Source: Mytilisepta virgata
Lineage: Eukaryota; Mollusca; Bivalvia; Mytilida; Mytilidae
Assembly: GCA_028015205.1 (NCBI GenBank)
Contig: CM051510.1
Span: 28,830,580 to 28,894,579, forward strand
Direction: 5' to 3'
DNA length: 64,000 nucleotides
Below are positions 20,894 to 33,939 of this stretch, piece by piece. The stretch's first letter is position 1. Every line of letters starts with the position of its first letter. Under the pieces are notes generated by a model. The model searched no databases and was not told the DNA's origin. It saw only the letters and a list, made by a program, of their open reading frames with translations. Made by a program: the position numbers and the translations under genes.

Positions 20894-23800
20894 GATTCAA
20901 AACCTTGCTGTACGTCTTTAATTTAAAAGCAGCAACACTTCATTAGAATACAAACAATTTATTTCGAAAATGTGGAAGGAGATTAACAGAGGTGAGAAAC
21001 TGTATTTTGATAAACTCCGTCTTTGGTTCACGTAACGCAAGTTTAAAAGTTACACAAATTGATTTGTAGTTATTTGGATTAAGTCGCTCCAATTTTTGAA
21101 AATAAAAAAAGTTGTTGCATCATTTGGCAAAAATTCTAAAATTCCGCTCCAAATTTCTTGAAAAATATTCTCCCGCTCCTTAAATTCAGTAAAAATCAAT
21201 AATTTTTGCCTGAACAGAAAAATTATAAGGAAAAATATTTGTGTCTCATCAACAATGGACCTTCGCGTACAAACAATGTTTAAAATTAAAATTCGCTAGT
21301 TTGCACCTATTTTTTGTCATCCAAAAATCCAAAGAACTAAACATTAATCAAATGTTGCCAATAGTGTACCTTACCGATTACTTGAATAGGCTAATTCATA
21401 CAGGATATAAATGCTATATTGTTGTTAAATCGTTTAATATTTTTTTGTAGAAAGAAACATTGATCCACTTGTTAGATCCTTGCATAATAAGTAAATTGTT
21501 TCAGTTTCTTATGGCATTGCCCAACATCATGCTCAGACAGTACAGTTTATGAAGTTGCTATAAGAAATCCTTAAGGAAGTATTTTGACTTGTAATTTTTT
21601 TGTATTGGATGGCTTAATAATTTTGATCAAAATATCTGAAAATGATATGCACAATAAGCTTCGTACCAAATATCAAGCAATTGTAATTTTTAGTTGCTGA
21701 GAAAAATACGAAGAAAATTTTATATATGTACATTATATTTTTTAGTTCAAACATGCATTGATTAAACGGAAAGTTAATGGGCCTCAGATTAAAAAAAACT
21801 GCTAAACAAAAATGTGACGGACGGACGGACACACAGACACAACGGGGATATATAAATAAATTATAGAGAGTATAGGAACAGGCACTATCTAACGGGCGGT
21901 CGGACAGATCTTCACTTTTCAACTTTATATCTATTGCGTTTTTATGCTTTTTTTTTTTTTTCTTAACGAAATACAGTGTACCATGCTACATATTCATTAT
22001 ACCCTTCTAACAACATAAAAATATCTGTCGTTATAACAACATAAAAAACTTAAATTATTTTATATAGTTTCTTAAGTAGAATTTTTTAATTAAAATAATG
22101 ATTTTCCCTATATGTCTATGTTAATTTGGCGCCAAACTCGAGATTTTCAACGGTAAAATGAATGAAAACAAGTTCCATGACCATTGTAAGAGGATATTTC
22201 GATGAAACTCAATGAAAAGTAACAGTGAGCAAAATTTCATGAAGAATAAAATGGTCGGTCAAAGTAATGCCCCACCGTAACAGACAAACTCCTGTTATTT
22301 TATTTGTGTAGAGGACTTGTGTACTTTATTAACAAGATAATAAAATACAAATCAATGAACTTGGTTTGCTGTTAAATGCGGTTACCACTATTGATAATTC
22401 GTTTTTCACTTTTGACAATACTATTAATTATCAGGATACAACATATGGTTTAAATTGATAAAAAGTATAAATAGTATTATCAAATTAAAATAAAAGACAT
22501 CAGCCATATATTTACGAAATTAAATGTTGTGACTACAGTATTTATAAAGCACACATTTATTTTCATATTTTATTGACAAGACCGTTAATTTAAATGATAC
22601 AACAGGTGTTTGTTTTGTCGTTTTTCTCTGTCAGATTGTAGAGTAGAAATATATTATTCGTCTACTTCACTTACAGCAGCAGAACACGCACAGCTTGAAT
22701 ACACCCCTAACCCTTATTCCTATAGAATATATGATTAAAATGGTTCATTATATTGAGAATTTTCTGATATGGCAGCACATTCTAAACTGACTACTCTTGT
22801 GAAGGTCGTTGCATACATTTTTGAAATCCCATAAGTTATCAAAAATAAGGTTAAGGTTTAACTTAACATTATCCATTACAGTAAAGGATGGGTTGCATCA
22901 AAATACTAAATCGGCCGAAGTATTTGAAAAAAAAAATACATAAGCGTAATTTCTGTTTTACCTGGTAAGTAGTTGAATTTTTCTAGCAGAAATGATTTAA
23001 AAAGAAGGATACGGGTAAAGATTTATGCATGCAAAATACAAACCTGGTACCGCGTGCAAAGGATATTAAAAAATTGAAAAAATGTCCCATTTGCGTAAAA
23101 TTGAGAACCTTGATTTTTTTTTATGTCCAGTAAATTTCTAGAGTACTAATCATTGAAACGCTATATTAACAAAACTATAGTGTGTCCCATCAAGTACAGA
23201 ATCTGTTTTTTTGTGAATATTTTGTGCACCCAGGCAGGTTAAAGCATTTTTCAAAGATTTACGGACATTTTCTGAGAGTAATATGTTGTGTCAACTGTTA
23301 TACTACATTACGCATCAAAATATCAGATTTGTGGTAAGAGTGTGTTCCATATCCTTGTATGAAACAAAAACTGTGGTGAAGTGTTTGAAGTAATGAGAGG
23401 TAACAACTTACTAATGTTACTGGAACTGCTAGGGGTACGGAGGGCCTCTTGACAGCATTTATTGCAAACATTACATTAGTTAATTTGTAGTTTTGCTTGA
23501 CAGCCGCCATTTATGTGTGTCCTTATAACTGCATGTGACGTAGATTCCCCGCCGTGAAGTTAGTGAACAGAAACAAAAACTCGACAGATGGATGGGCAGA
23601 CATGGGTAAAACCTAATCTTACATCCCGTGTGACGGGGGAAAACAAACAGTTTTCGTTTTGTTTTTCTTCTATTGTTCAATTCAACTTTTATTGTAAATT
23701 TATTGTACATCAATGTACTAGAAGATGAACAGACGGGGCAACACTTTATACTGTAACATCAGAAATTATTGTGATGTTTTTATTAATGCGAATAATACGA

Positions 23801-24190
23801 CAATAAAAACGTGCACTTGGCGAAGTATTATTTGTAAAAAAAATAAATGAAGTTATGTCTTTTCTTCCGGTTTTTCTTTAAACAAAGATGAATCAATAAT
23901 ATATATTTTATTCATGTCATTTTTATCATTTTGTTACTTATTTGCCAACTGAATTGGAGTTTCTTTTACGATGTAATATAGTGTATTTTTTCATAAAAAA
24001 TATTTTCTAATGCGGACGTGTTAGAAACAATATACGATAGACATGTGTACTCCAAATCTGTTCTTTTTCATATCCTTTAATTTAAATTTTAAAGACATGG
24101 TGAAGTTTCATCTGATATATATTTTCTACACAAGTTTCTCGACCTTTTCCCGCTATATTATTGTTAGAAATTCATGCGACTGTTATGTTC
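20894..24190. other. Intergenic stretch of unit 1, no gene seen
   Basis: Contains a repeat fragment at 21075-21360 related to 2285-2470, a GACGGACGGACGGAC tract at 21816, and a block at 22030-22350 that is replaced by 2.2 kb of other sequence in unit 2. A minus-strand open frame at 23298-23510 has a similar frame in unit 2, but I see no splice or start evidence that makes it a gene. Confidence 0.45.
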
Positions 24191-24192
24191 TC

Positions 24193-24358
24193 AGGCGCAG
24201 ATCCAACTATTTTTTTAAAAGGATTTCCAATTAGAAAAAAAGATGGGGGTTCATACTTGAAATATTTTACAGAAAAAGGTGTTCCATATAAAATTTGTTT
24301 TCACAATGTTTCAACGAAAGCAAGGTTCCACCACCCACCCTCTCTAAAGCCGGCACTG
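24193..24358. mobile_element. hAT-like MITE relic (unit 1)
   Basis: Starts CAGGCGCAGATCCAAC. In unit 2 it ends with AAATCCGCCACTG, the reverse complement of CAGTGGCGGATTT. These resemble the CAGTGGCGGATCCAG ends of widespread hAT MITEs. The ends are degenerate and no clear 8-bp duplication is seen. Confidence 0.4.
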
Positions 24359-24561
24359 ATCACATCCCCATGTGTACAATATGACAGAAAGGTCATGCTG
24401 ATTACAGTTTTAAAGTGTTTAAAAGCCTGAGGCATTTTTACTGTTTTAGCAAGGCTTAATGTATTTTACGAAGAGCGTGGTTCTTCACGATTAAGAGAAA
24501 CAGTATCCTGTAACTTCATTGGTTGAGAGCACTTTACTATGTTTGATAAATTGTAAATATA

Positions 24562-25137
24562 ATTAATAACAAAGTACTGAATTCCAAGGGAAATGTCCAA
24601 AAGCGTAGTCGATAAGACTGACAAGATCAAGAAATCTACAGAACGATTGACAGAAAGCTGTCACACTCTTGACTCTTTACAGTCATTTTCAGATGAAAAT
24701 GGTGGGTTAAACCAGGTTGTCAAATTTTGTATTGATAATATTTAAGTGTTGTGCTCATTGGCTTCAGTGCATTGATGTTTGATTTTGCAGTGCTGTGTTG
24801 TCTATTGGAATACACCGGATTTTACAATAGCCTTTTAGGCTATTTCATACAGAACTATAAAAGTTGTCATATAAATGGAAGGTTTGGCATCCGTAAAACC
24901 TGGTTTAACCCACCATTTTTATTTGCAAATGCCTGTACCAAGTCAGGAGTATGACGGCTTTCTGTCAATTGTTCTGTGAATTTCTCGATCTTGTCAGTGT
25001 TATTGATTTCGCACTTTTGGACATCCCACTTGGAGTTCAGTATTTTGTTAATACTTCTATAGCCTAAACGGCTATTGTAAAATTAGAGTATTCCAATAAA
25101 TAACACAACAATGCAAAATCAAACAAAAATGCCATTT
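24562..25137. repeat. Interleaved inverted repeats A-B-A'-B' at the unit 1 edge
   Basis: Segment A (24562-24720; AATGGTGGGTTAAACCAGG near its end) is reverse-complemented at A' (24893-25052). Segment B (24763-24852; TTTTACAATAGCC, TATTGGAATAC) is reverse-complemented at B' (25056-25137). The order is A B A' B', not A B B' A'. Unit 2 copy about 62075-62657. Confidence 0.75.
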
Positions 25138-25147
25138 AGTTAATGAG

Positions 25148-28100
25148 CAAAATAACAATCCAAAGATACTAATATTAGATATGGTAAATTTATACTATGC
25201 TGTATACGACGCATTTCAAGGAGTTACCTCTCATCAGCAGCATTAAAACCGAAACATTTGGAAGACCAAAAACCAAACTTATATCAAACAAGAAGTACTC
25301 AACCAAAAATACCAAAATAGGAAGCCAAATTTCAGCTAAGGAGATCTACCATGTGCAATACAAGGAATGAACCCTTAGTATTTCTATTATTTTTAAATTT
25401 TGCTAAATACTGATAATTTCTGTAACAAATCAATGAATAATCATGTCAGACAAGTCTGACGACTGGGTTGGCGAATACCCTCGGGGACCTAGGGTCCACC
25501 AGCAGAGGCATCATCCCAGGAGTTTCAAAATAACAATCCAAAGATACTAATATTAGATATGGTAAATTTATACTATGCTGTATACGACGCATTTCAAGGA
25601 GTTACCTCTCATCAGCAGCATTAAAACCGAAACATTTGGAAGACCAAAAACCAAACTTATATCAAACAAGAAGTACTCAACCAAAAATACCAAAATAGGA
25701 AGCCAAATTTCAGCTAAGGAGATCTACCATGTGCAATACAAGGAATGAACCCTTAGTATTTCTATTATTTTTAAATTTTGCTAAATACTGATAATTTCTG
25801 TAACAAATCAATGAATAATCATGTCAGACAAGTCTGACGACTGGGTTGGCGAATACCCTCGGGGACCTAGGGTCCACCAGCAGAGGCATCATCCCAGGAG
25901 TTTCAAAATAACAATCCAAAGATACTAATATTAGATATGGTAAATTTATACTATGCTGTATACGACGCATTTCAAGGAGTTACCTCTCATCAGCAGCATT
26001 AAAACCGAAACATTTGGAAGACCAAAAACCAAACTTATATCAAACAAGAAGTACTCAACCAAAAATACCAAAATAGGAAGCCAAATTTCAGCTAAGGAGA
26101 TCTACCATGTGCAATACAAGGAATGAACCCTTAGTATTTCTATTATTTTTAAATTTTGCTAAATACTGATAATTTCTGTAACAAATCAATGAATAATCAT
26201 GTCAGACAAGTCTGACGACTGGGTTGGCGAATACCCTCGGGGACCTAGGGTCCACCAGCAGAGGCATCATCCCAGGAGTTTCAAAATAACAATCCAAAGA
26301 TACTAATATTAGATATGGTAAATTTATACTATGCTGTATACGACGCATTTCAAGGAGTTACCTCTCATCAGCAGCATTAAAACCGAAACATTTGGAAGAC
26401 CAAAAACCAAACTTATATCAAACAAGAAGTACTCAACCAAAAATACCAAAATAGGAAGCCAAATTTCAGCTAAGGAGATCTACCATGTGCAATACAAGGA
26501 ATGAACCCTTAGTATTTCTATTATTTTTAAATTTTGCTAAATACTGATAATTTCTGTAACAAATCAATGAATAATCATGTCAGACAAGTCTGACGACTGG
26601 GTTGGCGAATACCCTCGGGGACCTAGGGTCCACCAGCAGAGGCATCATCCCAGGAGTTTCAAAATAACAATCCAAAGATACTAATATTAGATATGGTAAA
26701 TTTATACTATGCTGTATACGACGCATTTCAAGGAGTTACCTCTCATCAGCAGCATTAAAACCGAAACATTTGGAAGACCAAAAACCAAACTTATATCAAA
26801 CAAGAAGTACTCAACCAAAAATACCAAAATAGGAAGCCAAATTTCAGCTAAGGAGATCTACCATGTGCAATACAAGGAATGAACCCTTAGTATTTCTATT
26901 ATTTTTAAATTTTGCTAAATACTGATAATTTCTGTAACAAATCAATGAATAATCATGTCAGACAAGTCTGACGACTGGGTTGGCGAATACCCTCGGGGAC
27001 CTAGGGTCCACCAGCAGAGGCATCATCCCAGGAGTTTCAAAATAACAATCCAAAGATACTAATATTAGATATGGTAAATTTATACTATGCTGTATACGAC
27101 GCATTTCAAGGAGTTACCTCTCATCAGCAGCATTAAAACCGAAACATTTGGAAGACCAAAAACCAAACTTATATCAAACAAGAAGTACTCAACCAAAAAT
27201 ACCAAAATAGGAAGCCAAATTTCAGCTAAGGAGATCTACCATGTGCAATACAAGGAATGAACCCTTAGTATTTCTATTATTTTTAAATTTTGCTAAATAC
27301 TGATAATTTCTGTAACAAATCAATGAATAATCATGTCAGACAAGTCTGACGACTGGGTTGGCGAATACCCTCGGGGACCTAGGGTCCACCAGCAGAGGCA
27401 TCATCCCAGGAGTTTCAAAATAACAATCCAAAGATACTAATATTAGATATGGTAAATTTATACTATGCTGTATACGACGCATTTCAAGGAGTTACCTCTC
27501 ATCAGCAGCATTAAAACCGAAACATTTGGAAGACCAAAAACCAAACTTATATCAAACAAGAAGTACTCAACCAAAAATACCAAAATAGGAAGCCAAATTT
27601 CAGCTAAGGAGATCTACCATGTGCAATACAAGGAATGAACCCTTAGTATTTCTATTATTTTTAAATTTTGCTAAATACTGATAATTTCTGTAACAAATCA
27701 ATGAATAATCATGTCAGACAAGTCTGACGACTGGGTTGGCGAATACCCTCGGGGACCTAGGGTCCACCAGCAGAGGCATCATCCCAGGAGTTTCAAAATA
27801 ACAATCCAAAGATACTAATATTAGATATGGTAAATTTATACTATGCTGTATACGACGCATTTCAAGGAGTTACCTCTCATCAGCAGCATTAAAACCGAAA
27901 CATTTGGAAGACCAAAAACCAAACTTATATCAAACAAGAAGTACTCAACCAAAAATACCAAAATAGGAAGCCAAATTTCAGCTAAGGAGATCTACCATGT
28001 GCAATACAAGGAATGAACCCTTAGTATTTCTATTATTTTTAAATTTTGCTAAATACTGATAATTTCTGTAACAAATCAATGAATAATCATGTCAGACAAG

Positions 28101-31100
28101 TCTGACGACTGGGTTGGCGAATACCCTCGGGGACCTAGGGTCCACCAGCAGAGGCATCATCCCAGGAGTTTCAAAATAACAATCCAAAGATACTAATATT
28201 AGATATGGTAAATTTATACTATGCTGTATACGACGCATTTCAAGGAGTTACCTCTCATCAGCAGCATTAAAACCGAAACATTTGGAAGACCAAAAACCAA
28301 ACTTATATCAAACAAGAAGTACTCAACCAAAAATACCAAAATAGGAAGCCAAATTTCAGCTAAGGAGATCTACCATGTGCAATACAAGGAATGAACCCTT
28401 AGTATTTCTATTATTTTTAAATTTTGCTAAATACTGATAATTTCTGTAACAAATCAATGAATAATCATGTCAGACAAGTCTGACGACTGGGTTGGCGAAT
28501 ACCCTCGGGGACCTAGGGTCCACCAGCAGAGGCATCATCCCAGGAGTTTCAAAATAACAATCCAAAGATACTAATATTAGATATGGTAAATTTATACTAT
28601 GCTGTATACGACGCATTTCAAGGAGTTACCTCTCATCAGCAGCATTAAAACCGAAACATTTGGAAGACCAAAAACCAAACTTATATCAAACAAGAAGTAC
28701 TCAACCAAAAATACCAAAATAGGAAGCCAAATTTCAGCTAAGGAGATCTACCATGTGCAATACAAGGAATGAACCCTTAGTATTTCTATTATTTTTAAAT
28801 TTTGCTAAATACTGATAATTTCTGTAACAAATCAATGAATAATCATGTCAGACAAGTCTGACGACTGGGTTGGCGAATACCCTCGGGGACCTAGGGTCCA
28901 CCAGCAGAGGCATCATCCCAGGAGTTTCAAAATAACAATCCAAAGATACTAATATTAGATATGGTAAATTTATACTATGCTGTATACGACGCATTTCAAG
29001 GAGTTACCTCTCATCAGCAGCATTAAAACCGAAACATTTGGAAGACCAAAAACCAAACTTATATCAAACAAGAAGTACTCAACCAAAAATACCAAAATAG
29101 GAAGCCAAATTTCAGCTAAGGAGATCTACCATGTGCAATACAAGGAATGAACCCTTAGTATTTCTATTATTTTTAAATTTTGCTAAATACTGATAATTTC
29201 TGTAACAAATCAATGAATAATCATGTCAGACAAGTCTGACGACTGGGTTGGCGAATACCCTCGGGGACCTAGGGTCCACCAGCAGAGGCATCATCCCAGG
29301 AGTTTCAAAATAACAATCCAAAGATACTAATATTAGATATGGTAAATTTATACTATGCTGTATACGACGCATTTCAAGGAGTTACCTCTCATCAGCAGCA
29401 TTAAAACCGAAACATTTGGAAGACCAAAAACCAAACTTATATCAAACAAGAAGTACTCAACCAAAAATACCAAAATAGGAAGCCAAATTTCAGCTAAGGA
29501 GATCTACCATGTGCAATACAAGGAATGAACCCTTAGTATTTCTATTATTTTTAAATTTTGCTAAATACTGATAATTTCTGTAACAAATCAATGAATAATC
29601 ATGTCAGACAAGTCTGACGACTGGGTTGGCGAATACCCTCGGGGACCTAGGGTCCACCAGCAGAGGCATCATCCCAGGAGTTTCAAAATAACAATCCAAA
29701 GATACTAATATTAGATATGGTAAATTTATACTATGCTGTATACGACGCATTTCAAGGAGTTACCTCTCATCAGCAGCATTAAAACCGAAACATTTGGAAG
29801 ACCAAAAACCAAACTTATATCAAACAAGAAGTACTCAACCAAAAATACCAAAATAGGAAGCCAAATTTCAGCTAAGGAGATCTACCATGTGCAATACAAG
29901 GAATGAACCCTTAGTATTTCTATTATTTTTAAATTTTGCTAAATACTGATAATTTCTGTAACAAATCAATGAATAATCATGTCAGACAAGTCTGACGACT
30001 GGGTTGGCGAATACCCTCGGGGACCTAGGGTCCACCAGCAGAGGCATCATCCCAGGAGTTTCAAAATAACAATCCAAAGATACTAATATTAGATATGGTA
30101 AATTTATACTATGCTGTATACGACGCATTTCAAGGAGTTACCTCTCATCAGCAGCATTAAAACCGAAACATTTGGAAGACCAAAAACCAAACTTATATCA
30201 AACAAGAAGTACTCAACCAAAAATACCAAAATAGGAAGCCAAATTTCAGCTAAGGAGATCTACCATGTGCAATACAAGGAATGAACCCTTAGTATTTCTA
30301 TTATTTTTAAATTTTGCTAAATACTGATAATTTCTGTAACAAATCAATGAATAATCATGTCAGACAAGTCTGACGACTGGGTTGGCGAATACCCTCGGGG
30401 ACCTAGGGTCCACCAGCAGAGGCATCATCCCAGGAGTTTCAAAATAACAATCCAAAGATACTAATATTAGATATGGTAAATTTATACTATGCTGTATACG
30501 ACGCATTTCAAGGAGTTACCTCTCATCAGCAGCATTAAAACCGAAACATTTGGAAGACCAAAAACCAAACTTATATCAAACAAGAAGTACTCAACCAAAA
30601 ATACCAAAATAGGAAGCCAAATTTCAGCTAAGGAGATCTACCATGTGCAATACAAGGAATGAACCCTTAGTATTTCTATTATTTTTAAATTTTGCTAAAT
30701 ACTGATAATTTCTGTAACAAATCAATGAATAATCATGTCAGACAAGTCTGACGACTGGGTTGGCGAATACCCTCGGGGACCTAGGGTCCACCAGCAGAGG
30801 CATCATCCCAGGAGTTTCAAAATAACAATCCAAAGATACTAATATTAGATATGGTAAATTTATACTATGCTGTATACGACGCATTTCAAGGAGTTACCTC
30901 TCATCAGCAGCATTAAAACCGAAACATTTGGAAGACCAAAAACCAAACTTATATCAAACAAGAAGTACTCAACCAAAAATACCAAAATAGGAAGCCAAAT
31001 TTCAGCTAAGGAGATCTACCATGTGCAATACAAGGAATGAACCCTTAGTATTTCTATTATTTTTAAATTTTGCTAAATACTGATAATTTCTGTAACAAAT

Positions 31101-31750
31101 CAATGAATAATCATGTCAGACAAGTCTGACGACTGGGTTGGCGAATACCCTCGGGGACCTAGGGTCCACCAGCAGAGGCATCATCCCAGGAGTTTCAAAA
31201 TAACAATCCAAAGATACTAATATTAGATATGGTAAATTTATACTATGCTGTATACGACGCATTTCAAGGAGTTACCTCTCATCAGCAGCATTAAAACCGA
31301 AACATTTGGAAGACCAAAAACCAAACTTATATCAAACAAGAAGTACTCAACCAAAAATACCAAAATAGGAAGCCAAATTTCAGCTAAGGAGATCTACCAT
31401 GTGCAATACAAGGAATGAACCCTTAGTATTTCTATTATTTTTAAATTTTGCTAAATACTGATAATTTCTGTAACAAATCAATGAATAATCATGTCAGACA
31501 AGTCTGACGACTGGGTTGGCGAATACCCTCGGGGACCTAGGGTCCACCAGCAGAGGCATCATCCCAGGAGTTTCAAAATAACAATCCAAAGATACTAATA
31601 TTAGATATGGTAAATTTATACTATGCTGTATACGACGCATTTCAAGGAGTTACCTCTCATCAGCAGCATTAAAACCGAAACATTTGGAAGACCAAAAACC
31701 AAACTTATATCAAACAAGAAGTACTCAACCAAAAATACCAAAAGGAAGCC
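25148..31750 (+). repeat. 378-bp satellite array, about 17.5 monomers, no differences seen by eye
   Basis: The marker TTAAAACCGAAACATTTGG falls at 25243, 25621, 25999 and so on to 31669: 17 exact steps of 378. No differences between monomers were noticed on reading. The array begins at AAAATAACAATCC, the same edge at which single monomers end elsewhere (19543, 55557), and stops partway through a monomer with a 2-base change (CCAAAAGGAAGCC). Each monomer has a GTCAGAC-AA-GTCTGAC inverted repeat and a GGACC-TAG-GGTCC one. Diverged copies lie inverted in both units. Confidence 0.95.
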
Positions 31751-31995
31751 ACTGGAAGATAATTTTGTATGACAAAATTTAAATTTGTAGTATGCTACAA
31801 ATTTTGTTAAACTGAACTAATTTTTGTTGAAAAAAACCCACTTTTGTCCATACAAAATTGAATTTCGTGTACAAAACCACAAGAGTCCCATTCGGCGCCC
31901 CGTATCTACAGGCAAGAGAACAAAATGTCCGGAAAGAACATGTAGACGAATATTTATTACCCGTTTTGTAACATTTTATGCCTTTCAACAAGGAT
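31751..31995. repeat. TTTTGT/ACAAAA palindromic repeat with TCCCATTCGGCGCC core
   Basis: Repeated TTTTGT and ACAAAA words plus TCCCATTCGGCGCC (31887-31900). The same core occurs in reverse complement near 63500 within a similar block. A dispersed family, not recognised. Confidence 0.55.
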
Positions 31996-32426
31996 AGGGT
32001 TAATTACTCAATACTCTATCGGCATACAATATTGGCTAGACATAGAATGAAAGTGTATTTTGTTGCAAAAAATTAATCAAGTTGGTGATTCTAATTACGG
32101 TTTATTTCCTATATATAAATATAGAAAAAAAAGTCAGCAAAAATCTTAAATTTGATTACATCCGATTTTTCGATTTTTTTTTTTTTTTTTTTTTTTTAAT
32201 TCATGCATTTGATCATTTTACATAAAAATATCAAGATTCGGCTAAAATCATTTATTCCTTAAATCTTTTGAACAAAAACGTCTTTCGATTTGGGTAGGGG
32301 AGGTAGATATTTTGTGTCACCTCTGATTTGAAGCGAAATAAAGTCAATATATCTTGTATTCATATAAAAGCTTATGCCTAAAAATAGGATGAATTTTATA
32401 AATCTTCTTCTATGAAACTACAACGC
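31996..32426. other. Unshared spacer, no gene seen
   Basis: AT-rich with a T-run at 32175-32199. No exon supported. A start exon for gene copy 2 was looked for here and not found. Confidence 0.4.
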
Positions 32427-32936
32427 CAGTTGCAACCATTGAAAAATCTTTCTATCTGAAACCACTTTACCAATTGGAACCAGACTTTGCAGCAATGGTC
32501 CTTGTATGGTACTCTTTCAGAATTGTGTCCAATGACCTGGACTGTCAACCGAGATGGCTGCCACAACCGAAATTAGTTTAACATAAGGCCCCAAAGGAAA
32601 ATTCATTGAAAAATCTTCTTGTCTGAAACCACTTGACCAATTGGAACCAGACTTTGCAGGAATGGTCCTTAGGAGGTCCTCTTTCAGAATTGTCTGATTT
32701 CGTGGACTGTGAACCAAGATGTCCGACACAGCCGAACTTAGTTTAACATAGGACCCTATGGAAAATTCACTCAAAAATTTTCTGGTCTGAAACCACAAAG
32801 CCAATTAGAACTAGACTTGGTAACAATGGTCCTTAGATGGTTCTCTTTTAAAAATGTGTCCATTGACCTAGACTGTCAACCATCTTGGCTGCCACAGCTG
32901 AACTTAGTTGAACATAGAACCCTATAAAAAACAGCC
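32427..32936. repeat. Three tandem ~168-bp units
   Basis: Three copies of a block with AAATCTT-CTGAAACCAC, CCAATTGGAACCAGACTT, AATGGTCCTT and CTTAGTTTAACATA, with starts about 168 bases apart and well diverged. I recognise the TCTGAAACCAC-CCAATT type as common in bivalve DNA. The minus-strand open frame over it is incidental. Confidence 0.7.
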
Positions 32937-33059
32937 AAATCTTTAGTCCCGCTCAAGATGAAAAGTACAATGCAGGTCAGCGATACAGGCTCTTTAGAAC
33001 CTCTAGTTATATATTTCTTTTAATATTATTCCTACCGTCCTCTTGTGTTCGGGCATATA

Positions 33060-33205
33060 TTTTGCCTAAAAAGAACGGATATGAGTAAATGTCAAGGAGA
33101 CAACCTCCCATATCCAAAGTGACTGTCTGATCATACAAGACATCTAGAGGTTGCCACATGATCTTCAACAGGCGGGAAATCCAACACCATACAGCAAGCT
33201 CTAAA
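33060..33205. repeat. Dispersed repeat fragment
   Basis: AAGAACGGATATGAG-AAATGTCAAGGAGACAAC is shared with 58851-58890. GACTGTCTGATC, GTTGC-ACATGATCTTCAACAGGCGGG and GCAAGC-CTAAAT recur in reverse complement around 59485-59660. Confidence 0.55.
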
Positions 33206-33539
33206 TAAAAACCAAAGTGAATAAAACAGTGGAAACAATACTATAGAAACTAAAAATATGGAAGTATTCTAAATATTGTTTCTAGTTTTAAATTTAAATG
33301 GTTTTCTGTGCTGCAAAGCAACATGTGATTCTTAAAACATGGTTTGATCGAGAAAAAAAAATAAATCACATATATTTTTATAAATTAGAATGGAGTTTTT
33401 TCTGGAAATATTAAATATATATTACTTTGTTTGCTATGGATTATCGGTTTCTCTTGTTTTACCACAAGACTAAATAAGGGTTCTGTCCCATTATGATTTT
33501 GAAATATTCAAATAAATTGATATTTATTGTTACTTGCAG

Positions 33540-33599
33540 GTTTAGAGATACAGGAGGTATTGTCTTTATCGAAAACCAGGAAAAGAGAAGCCAGTATAA
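33540..33599 (+). CDS. Candidate exon, possible pro-region of a secreted peptide
   Basis: TACTTGCAG acceptor at 33531-33539; donor GTAAAA at 33600. The 60-base exon can be read two ways. In phase 2-2 it gives 19 codons ending ENQEKRSQY, with a dibasic KR, and joins in phase to the cysteine-rich exon at 35393. In phase 1-1 it gives 19 codons with KTRKR and would fit between the phase-1 signal exon type (63373) and EGF exon 1. No transcript evidence; the two readings exclude each other. It could also be chance. Confidence 0.3.
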
Positions 33600-33939
33600 G
33601 TAAAAGATCTGGGACTCTGAGAGAAAAGAGGCGCACAAGAATTCCGTAATTTCCTTGTTTGAAGACTTAAAAGAACGCAATCAATGTTTTCTAGTTCTCT
33701 TATCAACTTGAGGCAGTTCTGTCTAACTGCATTTGCTAACTTTTAAAATTACTTCTTATTTCAATGCATTAGCCAAATGGCGTCAGGGGTGTAAGTGTTA
33801 CCATTGTCTGTCAGTTGATATGTACGAAGTTAACTTTGAGCATTCTAGTGTAATCCGTTTTTGCTTATCTGTTTCTGTTCTGTATAGTCCTTAGGTTATT
33901 TTACACTGGAATAAGACATTTATTCTACCCGTTTTTTAA

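Larger units (their letters stand above)
1..25147 (+). repeat. Segmental duplication, unit 1 (left copy)
   Basis: This whole stretch recurs at 36121-62657 in the same orientation and order: terminal exon of a small gene, minisatellite, EGF/EMI gene, telomere-like array, hAT-like MITE, interleaved inverted repeats. Most aligned lines differ by only scattered substitutions; the large differences are insertions or deletions. The left end runs off the window. The right end is sharp: after TAATGAG at about 25147 unit 1 passes straight into the 378-bp satellite, while unit 2 continues with other sequence. Confidence 0.95.

Noticed and set aside
23298..23713. Minus-strand frames with a parallel in unit 2 (60899-61264)
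   Set aside because: Partly conserved, but indels shift the frames and no start, splice site or family is recognisable.
25148..31750. CRISPR array
   Set aside because: The 378-bp units are contiguous with no variable spacers and the genome is eukaryotic; this is a satellite.
32517..32804. 95-codon minus-strand frame with an internal repeat
   Set aside because: It is a reading of the ~168-bp tandem repeat.
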